A DNA stretch of 64,000 bases from assembly GCA_014526335.1 (NCBI GenBank), contig JACTAT010000048.1, forward strand, positions 388,685 to 452,684, read 5' to 3'. Numbering within the stretch: the stretch's first letter is position 1; every line of letters begins with the position of its first letter. Origin of the DNA: Chrysaora quinquecirrha. Taxonomy: Eukaryota > Cnidaria > Scyphozoa > Semaeostomeae > Pelagiidae. The position numbers were made by a program, and so were the translations under genes. The notes under the pieces were generated by a model, which worked only from the letters and a program-made list of their open reading frames with translations, did no database searches and had not been told where the DNA came from. Shown piece by piece: positions 23,160 through 34,167 of the stretch.

Positions 23160-24010
23160 GAGAAGAGCCTTGGGCTGTATGACTCAGAGAGTTGCTCGGC
23201 GATTTCATTGAGCTCTTTAGCTCAGTAGAACCGTCGTTTGCTCTCTGATCATGCAGTCCAGGTTCGAATCCCATCTATTGTGGTACGCCACTTGTGGAGA
23301 AATCTATCCTAGTGTTCGCCATTCATGAAAAATATGTACAAATATGTATGAGGCTGAAGAAAGCTCAACATAGCCGAAACACAAAAAATGTCAAACGGAG
23401 GACAGAGTTACTTGGCGATTTCATTGAGCTCTATAGCGTAAAACACATGCAGTCCAGGCTCGAATCTCATTGTGGTATGCCATCTGTGGGAAAATCTACC
23501 CTAGTAGTCCCCATGCATGATCAATACATTTTAAAGTCACGTGCATTTTGGTACCTTAGACCAGGTACTAACTTACATAAAATTTAAAGTTAATATAAAC
23601 ATTCTTTACTAGCCAAAAAAGGGTAGATGATCAAAAGACAAAGTTTGGGCTTAAGCCTTCATCACGCATCTACAAGAGGCAAGATTTTCCATGAGTGGCA
23701 AACACAGTAGATGGAATTTGACACTTGGTCTGCATTATCAGAGAGCCAAGAATGTTTCCACGTTTCCACAGAGCCATTCAATTCAAATCATTAACAAATC
23801 CCAAAGTCATACAACCCAAGGCTCTTCTTCAAATTAGACTTTGTTTTTTTAGGGGTGTTTCGGATTTTTGAGCCTTCTTTGGCTTCTTTATTACCATACA
23901 TATTTGAATATATTTATCATGAATGGCAAAAACTAGAATAGATTTCCACACAGGCATACCACAACATGGACTTAAACAAACCAGGACTGCAAAGGGAGAG
24001 AGTCGGACCT
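23160..24010. repeat. tRNA-derived SINE cluster, opposed copies
   Basis: On the plus strand, TAGCTCAGTAG (A box, about 23,218) and GGTTCGAATCCC (B box, about 23,263) sit at tRNA spacing. A second plus copy follows at about 23,400-23,520 (GGCTCGAATCTC). Minus-oriented copies lie at about 23,680-24,000. The same family is at 46.55 kb and, as a tandem array, at 59.6-60.2 kb. The body includes GCCATTCATGA and CCGAAACACAAAAA. Confidence 0.7.
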
Positions 24011-24758
24011 TCTTCTATTAGATTAGATTGTCTTTGAGTTGTAAAAACTTGAAAACTGCCACCAGTCAATCATTTAAAAAAAAACAAATGTATAAACCAA
24101 TATTATCTATTCAAAACATTTCTAATACACGTTTAACCCTATTTTTACCAGGGCGGGGGGCAAAATCAAATAAAAAAGAAGAAAAGAAAGAAAAAAAATG
24201 TCAGGAGCAACACAAAACTACCCCCCTCTCAAATTTTTTGTAATATCTCAAAACCTGTTTGTTTTAGAGGTCTAAAATTTTCCGACTTTTTGTTTATTTG
24301 TGTGGCTACAATTGAACTTTTGTTGAGCGCACCTACAAATTCGCAAGACCTTAAAAATCTAAATTCTTCCTATCTTTGGAAATTCATCTTCTTTGGTCAT
24401 TATATGCATTTCTCCATGAACCTATTTGCAGCATTAGAGTAACGTTTTATGATGCAAGAATATGATGATATCATTTCTGATATTACCTCATACCCATGGG
24501 AAAACCACAAATATGACGTCATAATCAAATCGTGTGACAAAGTGCTAATTTTTTTTACATTTCAAGTCTTCTCATAACATACTACTCTTGTGTCAAGTTT
24601 TCTGGCTCAACTCCCTTCCTTTTTAAGCAGGGGGTATCTCCCCCTGGTAAGAACTTGGACCAAAATACCTTGGTAAGAGTAGGGTTGAAAATGTTGTTTG
24701 TTTTTTTAAATGCCTCATAAGTTTAGCCTTATTCAGAAAATTGTCAATCGATTCCTAC
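24011..24758. other. Intron, nothing recognised
   Basis: There is no supported feature apart from a CRE-like TGACGTCA at 24,514 within CATGGGAAAACC...CATAAT, similar to text in the two foldback elements and perhaps a remnant of one. Confidence 0.35.
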
Positions 24759-24809
24759 CATATAAGAAGACACACCATCACTTCCAGTTTTTTCTAAACT
24801 AAAACCAAT
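24759..24809 (-). CDS. GPR107: GPR107/GPR108-like exon (IGFSLEKT segment)
   Basis: A 51-bp, phase-0 exon of 17 codons reads IGFSLEKTGSDGVSSYM. It matches human IGFSLDRTKNDGFSSYL almost residue for residue. The acceptor is TTCTTAG and the donor ATG|GTAGGA. It falls exactly where the family order requires it, between exons 2 and 4. Confidence 0.9.
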
Positions 24810-25288
24810 CTAAGAAGAAAGGAAAACATCTTTAAGCAAAACATCAACAATAATTGAAGTTTGCTGTTTGGCATAGCTTATGTGAGTCAGAATAAAAATC
24901 CACAAAGTAAAATGTGGTAGCTGCATGGCCTATTAGCTTTGCTTATATCATCTCAAATTTTGCAGGGGACAGCTTCTAAGTTGATTTGACAGTGCTCACA
25001 GTGAGATTGAAGTGCTACCTCTCACGGGATGCAAAGTTCATGGCTCTTTTGATGTGGAATTCTGTTGAATACAGCAGCCCAGAGCAATTTTCCACCAAAG
25101 GGAAATGCACCCAGATGTACCAAAAATAAAGTAGCCCATTGAATGGCTTTAAAATTAATTGGCAGTTAGTTGATCTTGCACTTTTCACAATACAGCAAGA
25201 GCTATGTTCATAGTGGAAAGAGGATACTTAATGTATAGACTGACCAGTCATTTGGCCGGTGTCGCTCTTATATTCCTAGATGCCAATG
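24810..25288. other. Intron, nothing recognised
   Basis: No supported feature. Confidence 0.35.
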
Positions 25289-26195
25289 CAATTGTTGTTT
25301 ATAATTCATAATAGTTAAACAACACTGAATCCAGCTGAACCCAGTTGAACCCATATGAACCTGCCTGAACCCAGCAGTCAAAACTGCTGAACAAATCTGC
25401 TTTCAAGTAAGAACAATGAAAAGCTTTTGGGAATTTCAAAAGCTTTTGAGAATATGCACTTAGCCTTCTGGGGTCATGATCAAGATTTCGTTTTTAGTAG
25501 TAACCTTTCTGCACTTTTCTTGAAGAAAATATAGTTAAGACACAGAAAACTAGCGTTTTTTCTTGGATCACAAGTAACTAATAGCCAGCTGCTGCCAATC
25601 CAAAAGCGTCTTCACCAGATTTGTAACTTTTTGTTTCCAAAAAAGAAGAATGGTTTGTATAAACTTTCAGCATAATTTTTTCTTAATTATCTATTGAGCT
25701 GCAAACAGAAAATTTTTCTTTGTGACAGTGCATATTTGCACTTTGCATTAGACTAAGGCTACTAAATCCTGACAGAAATCAAGAAATCCAAAGTTAATTC
25801 AAAGGGATTTCAGAAATTCCAGAAATCTGATGCAATTTTTGGCCAGAAATACACCCCTTAAAAGATCTACCATTTTGCCATAAAGGCAAAAGGATTTCCA
25901 AGGGATTTTGATGAAAGTCATAGGATTTCTAGCAAGGATAGCTTTCTATAGTACTGTGAAAATTGGGGGAAATTCGACTGAGGCATTCACAATTACATAA
26001 CTATCCCCCAAGATACTCTAGAGAACCTGGTTTGTAAACAAGCAAGAAGTGCAGAAGTGGTATTTGAATTTGATTGTTCTAAGGTGACAGCAGGTGAACT
26101 GGGTGATTTTGACTGCTGGGTTCAGGTGGGTTACTGCCGGTTCAGCTGGGTTACTACTGGGTTCAGCTTGGTTTAAGTTTTATAAATTACAATTG
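25289..26195. mobile_element. MITE with CTGAACCCAG words
   Basis: Imperfect inverted ends of about 100 bp start at CAATTG on each side. The left end reads CAGCTGAACCCAGTTGAACC..., the right CTGGGTTCAG. The word CTGAACCCAG or its complement occurs about ten times, all close to the ends. The interior is unrecognised and non-coding. Confidence 0.7.
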
Positions 26196-26545
26196 TTGTT
26201 GTTGTTTTTATTCCGTGTTATGCTTTTCTTTATTGTTGTTGTTGTGTTTTTGTATTTAAAGAGCAGGGTAAGTGGGCAGGGATAAGTTGAATGTAGGTTT
26301 AGCACTGAACAGGTTCTACAGTGAAATTGCAGAACCTATTTAGTGCTAGATTCACTTTAAAAAGAACATGAATAAAAAGGGGCTAATTTCATCAAAATTA
26401 CAATTTAGCAATTCTGTACTCTCAAAAATTCCTTATCTACTTGTGGCTAATAATCTAAATACAACAAGAAAAATTATTGCAAGAAGCTCTGAATGAAATA
26501 ATCTGGTTTATATAGAATATAGAATAAGATAAACTGTCAACTTAC

Positions 26546-26662
26546 TGTAGCAGAGGAGGCTTTCTTTGGATCCTTGAAAGAAAACTTCACTATATCAACC
26601 ATCAATCCTCCACCTTTCAAAAAACCAAACGTACTCAGAGCAAAGTTTCTTCTTGAATCATT
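26546..26662 (-). CDS. GPR107: GPR107/GPR108-like exon 2
   Basis: A 117-bp, phase-0 exon of 39 codons contains NFALSTFGFLKGGGLMVDIV, matching the family's HLNTFGFFKDGYMVVNV at the start of the luminal domain. The acceptor is AATTCTAG and the donor ACA|GTAAGT. It joins exon 1 in frame. Confidence 0.9.
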
Positions 26663-27060
26663 CTAGAATTACAAAAAGAAAGCAACTGGATGAATACCAA
26701 GAAGATAAATTGAAGTGGGTTTTGATTTTTACTTAGGAAAATTGCAGTTTTACCATTCAATGATAGAGCTCTGAGACTATGTTCTGTCAGCAACAAATGT
26801 TTTTTTCAGTAACACAACAGTGCAAAATGAATTGGCTTAATATTGCACCACTGAGTAACACTTATTAAACATGCAAGGAACACAGAGCCAGACAGAGAAA
26901 GGCAACATTATCCCTGGAACAACAAGTCCACCATCATTTACTATGATGTCTAGGTTCATTGAGTTTCATGTTTTATTTTAGAGGATCGCATAAATTGCAA
27001 TGTGATGATGAAAAAGCAAATGTCTATTTTGCTGTTGGTTTTTTAAGTTAGCCCAACTCA
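26663..27060. other. Intron, nothing recognised
   Basis: No supported feature. Confidence 0.35.
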
Positions 27061-27441
27061 AAGGTCTCTAGTCAACTCCCCCACTACCAACTCGCCTCAT
27101 TGCAAACTTGCCCCACTTCTAGGTCAACTCACTCCACTTTCAAAGTAAACTCACCCCCCCTTCAAAGTCAACCTGCCCCATCTCAAAAGTCAAGTCACCC
27201 CTACTGAACTATAAATGTTTAAAGTTGGGGGCTCCACCCTGAAACCCCTTTTTTAACACTGATAAATTCACTCAATTTTTTGTTTTCTATCATTTATTTA
27301 ATGGTGGGGCAAGTTGACTTGACAGATGGGGCAAATTCCACAAACACACGGGGCAAGTTGACATGACTTGAAAGAGGTCCAACCTTACCATGTTAAGGCG
27401 GGGCAAGTTGGTAGTGGGGCGAGTGTGAGTTGACCTATTAC
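27061..27441. mobile_element. MITE with CAACTTGCCCC words
   Basis: The inverted ends are AGTCAACTCCCCCACTACC on the left and AGGTCAACTCACACTCGCCC on the right (other strand). The word AACTTGCCCC or its complement is repeated about nine times inside. Non-coding. Confidence 0.75.
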
Positions 27442-28013
27442 CAACCCAAACTACCGCTGTGCTAAAGCCAGATCTTGTTAATTCATCATTGTCTACTTCT
27501 CAGTGAGCACCTAACACTAATACACTTTTTTTCTGAAATGATTTGGTTCATAAGAAATCTAGATCTAGACAATCATAAACTTTAAGAAACTTATATAAAG
27601 ACCTCTAGGAAACTTCTGACATTCAAAATCTGTTTCTGACTGGAGGAAAATGATGAAACAACTAACTAATTCCCCTATATTTATTTGACATTTCTTTGAC
27701 ATCTCTGTTTCCCCCTTTTCCTTTTTTTCTCAGTCTGGATTTATGGCAGCAGGCAGCAGGCACCTGACCTCAAAATCGAGATGCGTAAACCTACATTGCA
27801 GTAGACCCCTAGAAAGTCCCTCAAGAAGATTCTATTAATGGCAATGCCCGGGCCTAATCGATCTGGGTTTTTCCTTTTCTTTGGCTTGGCCGGGTAGTAT
27901 CGCTGTACCGCCGCCTGTGTGGGTGATGTTAGTTAGGCCCAAGCAACCAGCAACAGCAAAACAATCGTCAGAAAAATTGTAGTTATCGTTTACGAGAGCA
28001 GAATACACCTTAC
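27442..28013. other. GPR107-like intron 1, remainder
   Basis: No supported feature. Confidence 0.35.
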
Positions 28014-28139
28014 CTCGATAACCAGGCTATGCCGCCTCATCTCTACGCTACTGATGGCGAAAAGTATAGCAAAAACAACAACTTTCGTTCTGTAAAAGTG
28101 AGCCATAATTCGCTGATCCAGCCGCTTCAAGGCAGCCAT
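28014..28139 (-). CDS. GPR107: GPR107/GPR108-like exon 1 (signal peptide)
   Basis: This first coding exon encodes MAALKRLDQRIMAHFYRTK, the hydrophobic VVVFAILFAISSVEM, and RRHSLVIE. The arrangement is that of a cleaved signal peptide, as in GPR107. Three in-frame Met codons are possible (28,196, 28,139 and 28,106). The middle one is chosen; 28,106 would give the most compact signal peptide. The donor is GAG|GTAAGG, phase 0. Known exons downstream: 26,546, 24,759, 23,012, 12,496, 7,630, 7,030 and 559. Confidence 0.8.
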
Positions 28140-28642
28140 TACAGAATTTGTGATGACACTTTCCAACAGGGGAACAAGTGAAAGAGAAGACGTCACTGGT
28201 GAGTGGTTGTCACGTTGTCAATGCCAGCAACAACGAAATTACGACATGGTGTGCAGGACGGAAAGTACGTTTAATGGTTTAATGGGGGTTAATAGCAGCA
28301 AGAGACTGGCACATATTTAGTTTGGGTTTTCCCAGGATCTCCGTCAATCTTAATTTCATGGAGAAGATGGAGGATGCTTTATTTCATGATAGATAATTCT
28401 TTACAAGAGTCCTTTTCTGGTTCAATTTGGTTCGGTATTACTATTACATCACGCGTGCTAACGCCCGCACTGAATTGTGGTAGTTGTAGTCACCGCACTG
28501 CACTGCCGCGTGATGCTGTCAGTACAGTACGGTGCATAGCCGTAGAATTGTTGTCTTGATGTTTGCTGCAGGATCGCAGACCAGTTCTAGTTTAAAGGAC
28601 TAGGAATTTCTTCAAAATATTGCCTTAACCTTTGGATGTCTA

Positions 28643-29020
28643 CAGTAAAAACCCGCATATAAGAACCTTCCTCGAATAAGAACCTACAGCCTGAAATCTC
28701 CAATTTTTGCTCCTTTACTTAAGAACCTTTTCACCCTGAATTTGGAAAAGGTTCTCATTTTACAGAATATTTTTCTGAATCTAAAAAAGCAATCTGGTAG
28801 GTATTGGATTTAATAGGTGCTTCTTATGCAAGCAAAATCCTCTGCCAAGTAATGAAATATGTCTAAATTTTCAACCTTAAACAGGGGAGCTGCAGTTCCC
28901 AAACTCCCCTTCTCGCTTTTGTCCCTAGAAGAACTAATGATCATCTCAGCCTGGTTTCGTAAATGTTTTCTGTTAGCTAAGAGCCGAAACAGCTGGGTTT
29001 CAAAAAGGTAGGTTTTACTG
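28643..29020. mobile_element. Pogo-like MITE CAGTAAAAACCCGCATATAA, copy 1
   Basis: It begins CAGTAAAAACCCGC and ends TTTTACTG, with repeated AATAAGAACC/TTAAGAACC words. It is similar throughout to 35,595-36,053 but has an internal deletion. Confidence 0.8.
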
Positions 29021-29432
29021 CATAAGATCTTTTCCCTTGGAAATCGGTTGTAAGTAGGACTGGTAGAACATGCCAAAACAACTCGTGAAACGTTCAGCCA
29101 ATCAATGTTCTCCAACCGCATCAGATAATCTATCCCTTGCTAAACGCGCGAAGCACAATTGAAAATAAATCAAGAATTCCTTGCGTTTTTGATGGGGAAA
29201 TCGCAAAGTAAAAAAAAAAACTTATATAGATCTCCAAAGGTGAAGGAATAGAAATTTTAATGTTCATGTGCAATTCATTTCTCAATCACAAGGCACTACA
29301 ACGATTAGCTACTAACATAGTTTGAATTTTGAACAATGAGAAACTATTAGATTGGTAAATCAAGTCAAGTTGAAGTTTGCAGCACCTTCATGTTCATCCA
29401 TATATGACCTAAAAAAGTAATAAAAGAATTAA
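29021..29432. repeat. Segment paralogous to about 49,825-50,040
   Basis: About 29,235-29,432 aligns with 49,825-50,045 (shared TTGAAGTTTGCA and TTCATGTTCATCCATATAT). Both lie downstream of exon 3 of the two DUF4214-like gene copies, so they are part of the same duplication. Confidence 0.7.
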
Positions 29433-29921
29433 GGGTGCGTTCTTTTGAAGCGAATCAGAGATTTGCATTTGCTTCGCTTTTTTGATTCTACGAAGACATT
29501 GAGCCGAAGCAACAACAAAAAGAACTTATTGATTCGGTCGCCCTAAGCAAATTTCAAGTTTCCAAGAACTATATCTATCCTCTTTCAAGCAGTCGCAGCA
29601 AACTTAAAAAATCCAAGCAAATCTTAAAAAGTTGGCCTTGCATCTTTTTCCGCCATTTTGGCGCGAAAACCAGACTCGTTCCGGTCCTAGATTATCAAGT
29701 AACCTAAATACGCACCATGGTCACGCACCAAGAAACAACAAGAAAAACCGAATCAGTTCCAAAAGAACAAAGACAATTTCTGTTGCTTCGCTAAGCAATA
29801 AAAGCGAATTGCTACGAAAGCAATTCGCTTGATTCGGTCAGGAAATGCCACTGCAATGAAAAGACAGTGCAATGTCGAATCAAACTTTTTCTTCGCTCCA
29901 AAAGTCCAAAATAATGCACCC
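29433..29921. mobile_element. Harbinger-type MITE with TAA duplication
   Basis: The ends are GGGTGCGTTCTTTTG and the inverted GGGTGCATTATTTTG, flanked by TAA (29,430-29,432; 29,922-29,924). The paralogous site near 50,045 is empty with a single TAA, which proves the insertion and its limits. A word related to AAGCGAATC/GATTCG is repeated inside. Confidence 0.88.
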
Positions 29922-30550
29922 TAAATATTCTTGTCAGGGAAAGCAATAGTGGCAGGCACCAGGCAAAGCCTAAAAATATCCCTCAACGCTGTGCGGTCAA
30001 TGAGCAAAGACAAACGCTAAAATGTCTTTCGTTTTTGGGGTTCGACAAAGAAACGTCTTTCCACAGACCAGCGCGCTGTTTCAATGAAGACTCCAAGAGC
30101 CCTAAACCCACGGGGAGGTTCTTCCACAGTAAAGGTACCAGGGGATGTGCTGCGCTAGATGGAATACATTTTCGGCCTTTTAGACTGCCAATATGCTTTT
30201 TTACAATTTTGGCCTAGCCAATTTTACCAATTCTACCAATATTGATCTAGGAAAGAATTGAATTAGCAAGGGCTGTTTAGGGTTCAAGGGAATATGGGAC
30301 AATGCGAAATGTATCCAGGAATTAAGGGAATGTGGCTAGAAGAAAAAAGGGACAAATGGGAAATCGGGAAGTAGAGATCAGGAAAAATCCTCCTAACCGA
30401 TCCGCTTGACTTTCAATTTGATAATAATCCTATAAAACTCAAGGGACAAGAGGATTTTCTCAATAGAACAGGGTAACGTGTAACTGGCAACCCCTCCCCC
30501 AAACGACCTCCGCCAGCTTCAATTTTGCAACAATACTAAAAAGAATCATT
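29922..30550. other. Flank paralogous to 50,045-50,190, then unassigned
   Basis: 29,925-30,060 continues the paralogy with 50,045-50,190 (CAGGGAAAGCAA, ATGTC...TTTCG). The remainder is unassigned. Confidence 0.5.
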
Positions 30551-30742
30551 CAGTGGCGTACCCAAGGGGGGAATAGGGGGTCTGGATCCCCCAAGTTTCT
30601 AAAAAATGGTCCTCGAGATTTGTCCGAGAACGTTGTAAAACTCATGGGGGGAGCAAAAGGGCGTTTCCCCGCATTTGCGAGAGTTTGAAGGGCATGGTTT
30701 TTCCCAGATACCCCCACTACTTTAGACCTTGATACGCCACTG
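30551..30742. mobile_element. hAT-type MITE, 192 bp
   Basis: The ends are CAGTGGCGTA and TACGCCACTG, with a perfect 8-bp duplication GAATCATT (30,543-30,550; 30,743-30,750). It is absent next to the paralogous exon 3 at 50.56 kb. Confidence 0.92.
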
Positions 30743-30820
30743 GAATCATTCAATGTACAGTTGAGTATTTAGTGTACAATATAAGGAATTACTGTATAAA
30801 GGCCTTAATATTCTTGTTAC

Positions 30821-30974
30821 CTTCAGATTCTTGATCTTGTTTTTGAATTCTGTAGAATCAACGAAACTTCTGAGTTGTGATGCGAAGGGCGTGTTTTTCT
30901 TACAGTTGTTCACGTGATGTTTAAATCCATTGGCGTCAGGGGAACGTCCAAGAACAAAACGATACATATGTATG
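30821..30974 (-). CDS. DUF4214-like secreted protein copy A, exon 3
   Basis: It encodes MYRFVLGRSPDANGFKHHV, then NNCKKNTPF and FVDSTEFKNKIKNLK. This matches the DUF4214 pattern (YR.LLGR.PD..G....W...L..G......F..S.EF). The donor AAG|GTAACA is good. The acceptor (about 30,974) is weak, so the upstream limit is uncertain. DUF4214 is known mostly from bacterial secreted or surface proteins with unclear function. At least one more exon is expected but was not found. Confidence 0.7.
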
Positions 30975-31171
30975 CTCATTAAGTTACCCAAGAATTGATT
31001 AGCAGTGGAAGGGATGTGATAAAATCTATTTTTATTCAGTTAGTTCTATTATTTTATGAAGAAAAATTCTAAACACCTTGCCTTTTCTGTCGTCCGAAAT
31101 TGGAATGGGAAATTGTCCGAAATAGGTAAAAAGTCCGAAAATATTTTGCCCGAAATATATGGGTCCGAAAT

Positions 31172-31301
31172 CTGGTTGTGGATCCATTCGAATGAAGTTC
31201 TTGAACGACATTTCCTCACGTAGTAGTCAAAGCCACCTTTGTCTGGATTACGATGAAGTAAGCCAAGATAGAGACCAAAACTCTTCTTTGACAATCATCA
31301 A
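31172..31301 (-). CDS. DUF4214-like secreted protein copy A, exon 2 (frameshifted)
   Basis: It encodes LYLGLLHRNPDKGGFDYYV and RKCRSRTSFEW, a first DUF4214-like repeat. Compared with copy B (52,053-52,207) it lacks one base inside a T run (AGAGTTTTGG), so joining to exon 1 puts the repeat out of frame. This is either a pseudogene lesion or a homopolymer error. Words TCCGAAAT flank the exon on both sides (31,090-31,170 and 31,315-31,355). The 3' limit is uncertain. Confidence 0.65.
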
Positions 31302-31367
31302 CTATAATAGATTTTTGGTCCGAAATAATTTGTCCGAAATACATGGGTCCGATTATTTTCGAAGCAT

Positions 31368-32491
31368 ATATACGCAAATGATTCTCTAACAAGAAATGTA
31401 CCATAATTTTAAGTACAACAAATTCAAAACACAAACCGGAAGCATATATACGCAAATGATCCGTAACAAGAACTGTATGGTAATTTTAAGTGCAACAAAT
31501 TAAAAACACATACCGGAAGCATATAAACGCAAAAGATTTGGTATCAAGAAATGTATAGTAATTTTAAATACAACAAAATTTAAAATACAAACCGGAAGCA
31601 TATACGCAAATGATTCCGTAACAAGGAATGTATGGTAATTTTAAGTACAACAAATTCAAAATACAAACCGGAAGCATATAAACGCAAATGATTCCGTAAC
31701 AATAAATGTATGGTAATTTCAAGTGCAACAAATTCAAAACACAAACCGGAAGCATATATACGCAAATGATTCCGTAACAAGAACTGTATGGTAATTTTAA
31801 GTGCAACAAATTAAAAACACATACCGGAAGCATATAAACGCAAAAGATTTGGTATCAAGAAATGTATAGTAATTTTAAATACAACAAAATTTAAAATACA
31901 AACCGGAAGCATATACGCAAATGATTCCGTAACAAGGAATGTATGGTAATTTTAAGTACAACAAATTCAAAATACAAACCGGAAGCATATAAACGCAAAT
32001 GATTCCGTAACAATAAATGTATGGTAATTTCAAGTGCAACAAATTCAAAACACAAACCGGAAGCATATATACGCAAATGATTCCGTAACAAGAACTGTAT
32101 GGTAATTTTAAGTGCAACAAATTAAAAACACATACCGGAAGCATGTACACAATTGATTTCGTAACAAGAAATTTATGGTAATTTTAGGAACATATTCAAA
32201 ACACAAACCGGAAGCATATATAAACGCAACTGATTTGGTATCAAGAAATGTACCGTAATTTTATGGACAACAAATTCAAAATAAAAATCGGAAGCATATG
32301 TACGCAACAGATTTGGTATCAAGAAATGTATGGTAATTTTAAGTACAACGAATTTAAAATACAAACCGGAAGCATATATTCGCAAAAGATTTGGTACCAA
32401 GAGATGTATGGTAATTTTAAGTACAACGAATTTAAAATACAAACCCTGAAGCATATACGCAAAAGATTTGGTATCAAGAAATGTATGGTAA
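31368..32491. repeat. 78-bp minisatellite with 311-bp higher-order unit
   Basis: About 14 units of roughly 78 bp (AAGCATATATACGCAAATGA..., ...AAAACACATACCGG) show a four-unit higher-order period of 311 bp; 31,564-31,833 and 31,875-32,150 are near copies. The array continues at 32,815-32,988 and abuts the exon 1 splice donor. Intron 1 of copy B has one unit only (52,270-52,357). Confidence 0.9.
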
Positions 32492-32814
32492 TTTTTTTTT
32501 TTTTTTTTAACAAGGTATTTAGGCCAAACAGGCCTCTAACCTAATTACAACATTAAAAACACTAGAATCGCTAACTACAATCAAAACTAGTTAGAAAAGG
32601 TAAAAAATTAAGCTTTACATTCAAAACCAAAGAAAAAAGATAAAGCTATTACTAAGCATATATAATTCAATACAAAGACCCAAACTTTTTATAGATAACA
32701 ATTGTACGGTAATTGACAAAGTCCAATCAAACCATGTTAAAGTCATTTACCCCCAACTACCAAAAAAAGGCTTTACTTTATTTACTACTATTATTTATTA
32801 TTTAAGAATAACGA
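32492..32814 (-). mobile_element. Poly-A retroposon insertion in the minisatellite
   Basis: A T run of about 18 on the plus strand is followed by AACAAGGTATTTAGGCC. Read on the minus strand this is a sequence ending in poly-A, like a LINE or SINE 3' end. It interrupts a 78-bp unit. No ORF; the family was not identified. Confidence 0.6.
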
Positions 32815-32988
32815 ATTCAAAATACAAACCGGAAGCATATACGCAAAAGATTTGTTATCAAGTAATGTATGGTAATTTCAAGTACAACAAATTTACAATA
32901 CAAACTGGAAGCATATAGCATATACGCAATCGATCTGGTAGCAAGCAAAGTATGGTAATTTTAAATACAACAAACTCAAAATACAAAC
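32815..32988. repeat. 78-bp minisatellite, promoter-proximal part
   Basis: Two to three further units. The last one runs directly into the splice donor of exon 1 (plus-strand text AAAATACAAAC|ATGCATGAG). Confidence 0.85.
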
Positions 32989-33049
32989 ATGCATGAGCAG
33001 CTGAACAGAAAGTAGCAAGAGCTAATGCCAGAATTGTTAGAGTCTTCAT
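32989..33049 (-). CDS. DUF4214-like secreted protein copy A, exon 1
   Basis: It encodes MKTLTILALALATFCSAAHA plus one base, a textbook signal peptide with an A-x-A cleavage site. The donor is GCAT|GTTTGT. Copy B has the same exon at 52,358-52,418 with only a few changes. Confidence 0.82.
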
Positions 33050-33299
33050 ATTTGCTGCAAATCGAAAATGTATCGCATGAAACTCAAATCCGAAATGAGA
33101 AGACAGAAACAAATGTTTGGTCTTATGTACTTTCCCGGATAGGTCTAGACCACATGTGACTGTCAGATACGACAGAAGGCTAAGTATCTGACGTCACTGG
33201 CCACGTCGATTTCTTCGGCGCTACAGCACTTGGCCCCGGCCCTGTTTGTTTATATTTTGGAATATTTCTATGTTTACACTCAGATCTTTATTCTCATTA
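33050..33299. other. Upstream of copy A, nothing recognised
   Basis: Presumed promoter region of copy A. No motif can be assigned with confidence. Confidence 0.3.
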
Positions 33300-34167
33300 G
33301 ACAGGTCAAATAGTGTAACAATCTAACAAATTGCCTAACTTTTTGTTTGAGAGATGATTTAGGGGTTTTTCGACCCGTAGAATTCAAAAAAACCATGGGC
33401 CTTTCCGAAATACCTACCGTTTGGGCGTGGTCGATGACGTCATAATATTGTCATATTTTAGCTCTAACTCTATCATAAATGGGTTAAATTTCAATTTTGA
33501 GGTCTAAATGAAGTATTTGAGACCTGTTGAGTACGTTAACGGCAAAAAAAATATATAATGACACTAAATTGGGTGTGGCTGATGACGTCATCGCCGAATT
33601 CTAGGTAATTGACTTTCACTGAATTTCTTTCGAATTTCACCTTCGCGTAATACAAAACAATGTTAAAATGACTTGCTGAGTGGACAATCATTCATTCTAC
33701 TCTGCAGTCATGTCTAATTGAGGTGCAACTGTTTATGTGATCATAAAAATTTTCTGTAACTTTTTTTATAAAAATTTAAATTTCAAGAGAAAATAAGCGA
33801 AGAGTCCATTGCGGTAAATAATAGTCACAAGCGGAACCACATCTTTCGCTTTCTATCGCGGAAAAGGCATTCTCCCAATCGGAATCGCTTGAATAGCCTG
33901 CTCTTTCCCACTCAGTGATGCCCGACTCTTGGTCAGCATCGTATAATTTGCTGGAAGTGGTAATGGGTTGTTACTTGGTTTTCTGCTAGTTTTTTTCTTA
34001 TTGCTGGTGGTGCACCTTTCTCTTCGCTCTGATCAACATCGTAATTAGCTTCTCCGATAGCCAAATCGCCTTTCTTCCTTTTCTGGCATTTCTTTTTTTG
34101 GTCGCTTTAAGGAAGGTGGTGGTTGGTTACCTTCAAACCAAAGTGGCTTGGTTACCTCATCAAGCAC

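Noticed and set aside
23203..23290. tRNA gene
   Set aside because: A and B boxes are present but the cloverleaf acceptor stem does not pair and the segment is part of a multi-copy SINE.
31564..32454. Repeated minus-strand frames (LPVCVFNLLHLKLPY type)
   Set aside because: By-products of the 78-bp minisatellite; no independent evidence of coding.
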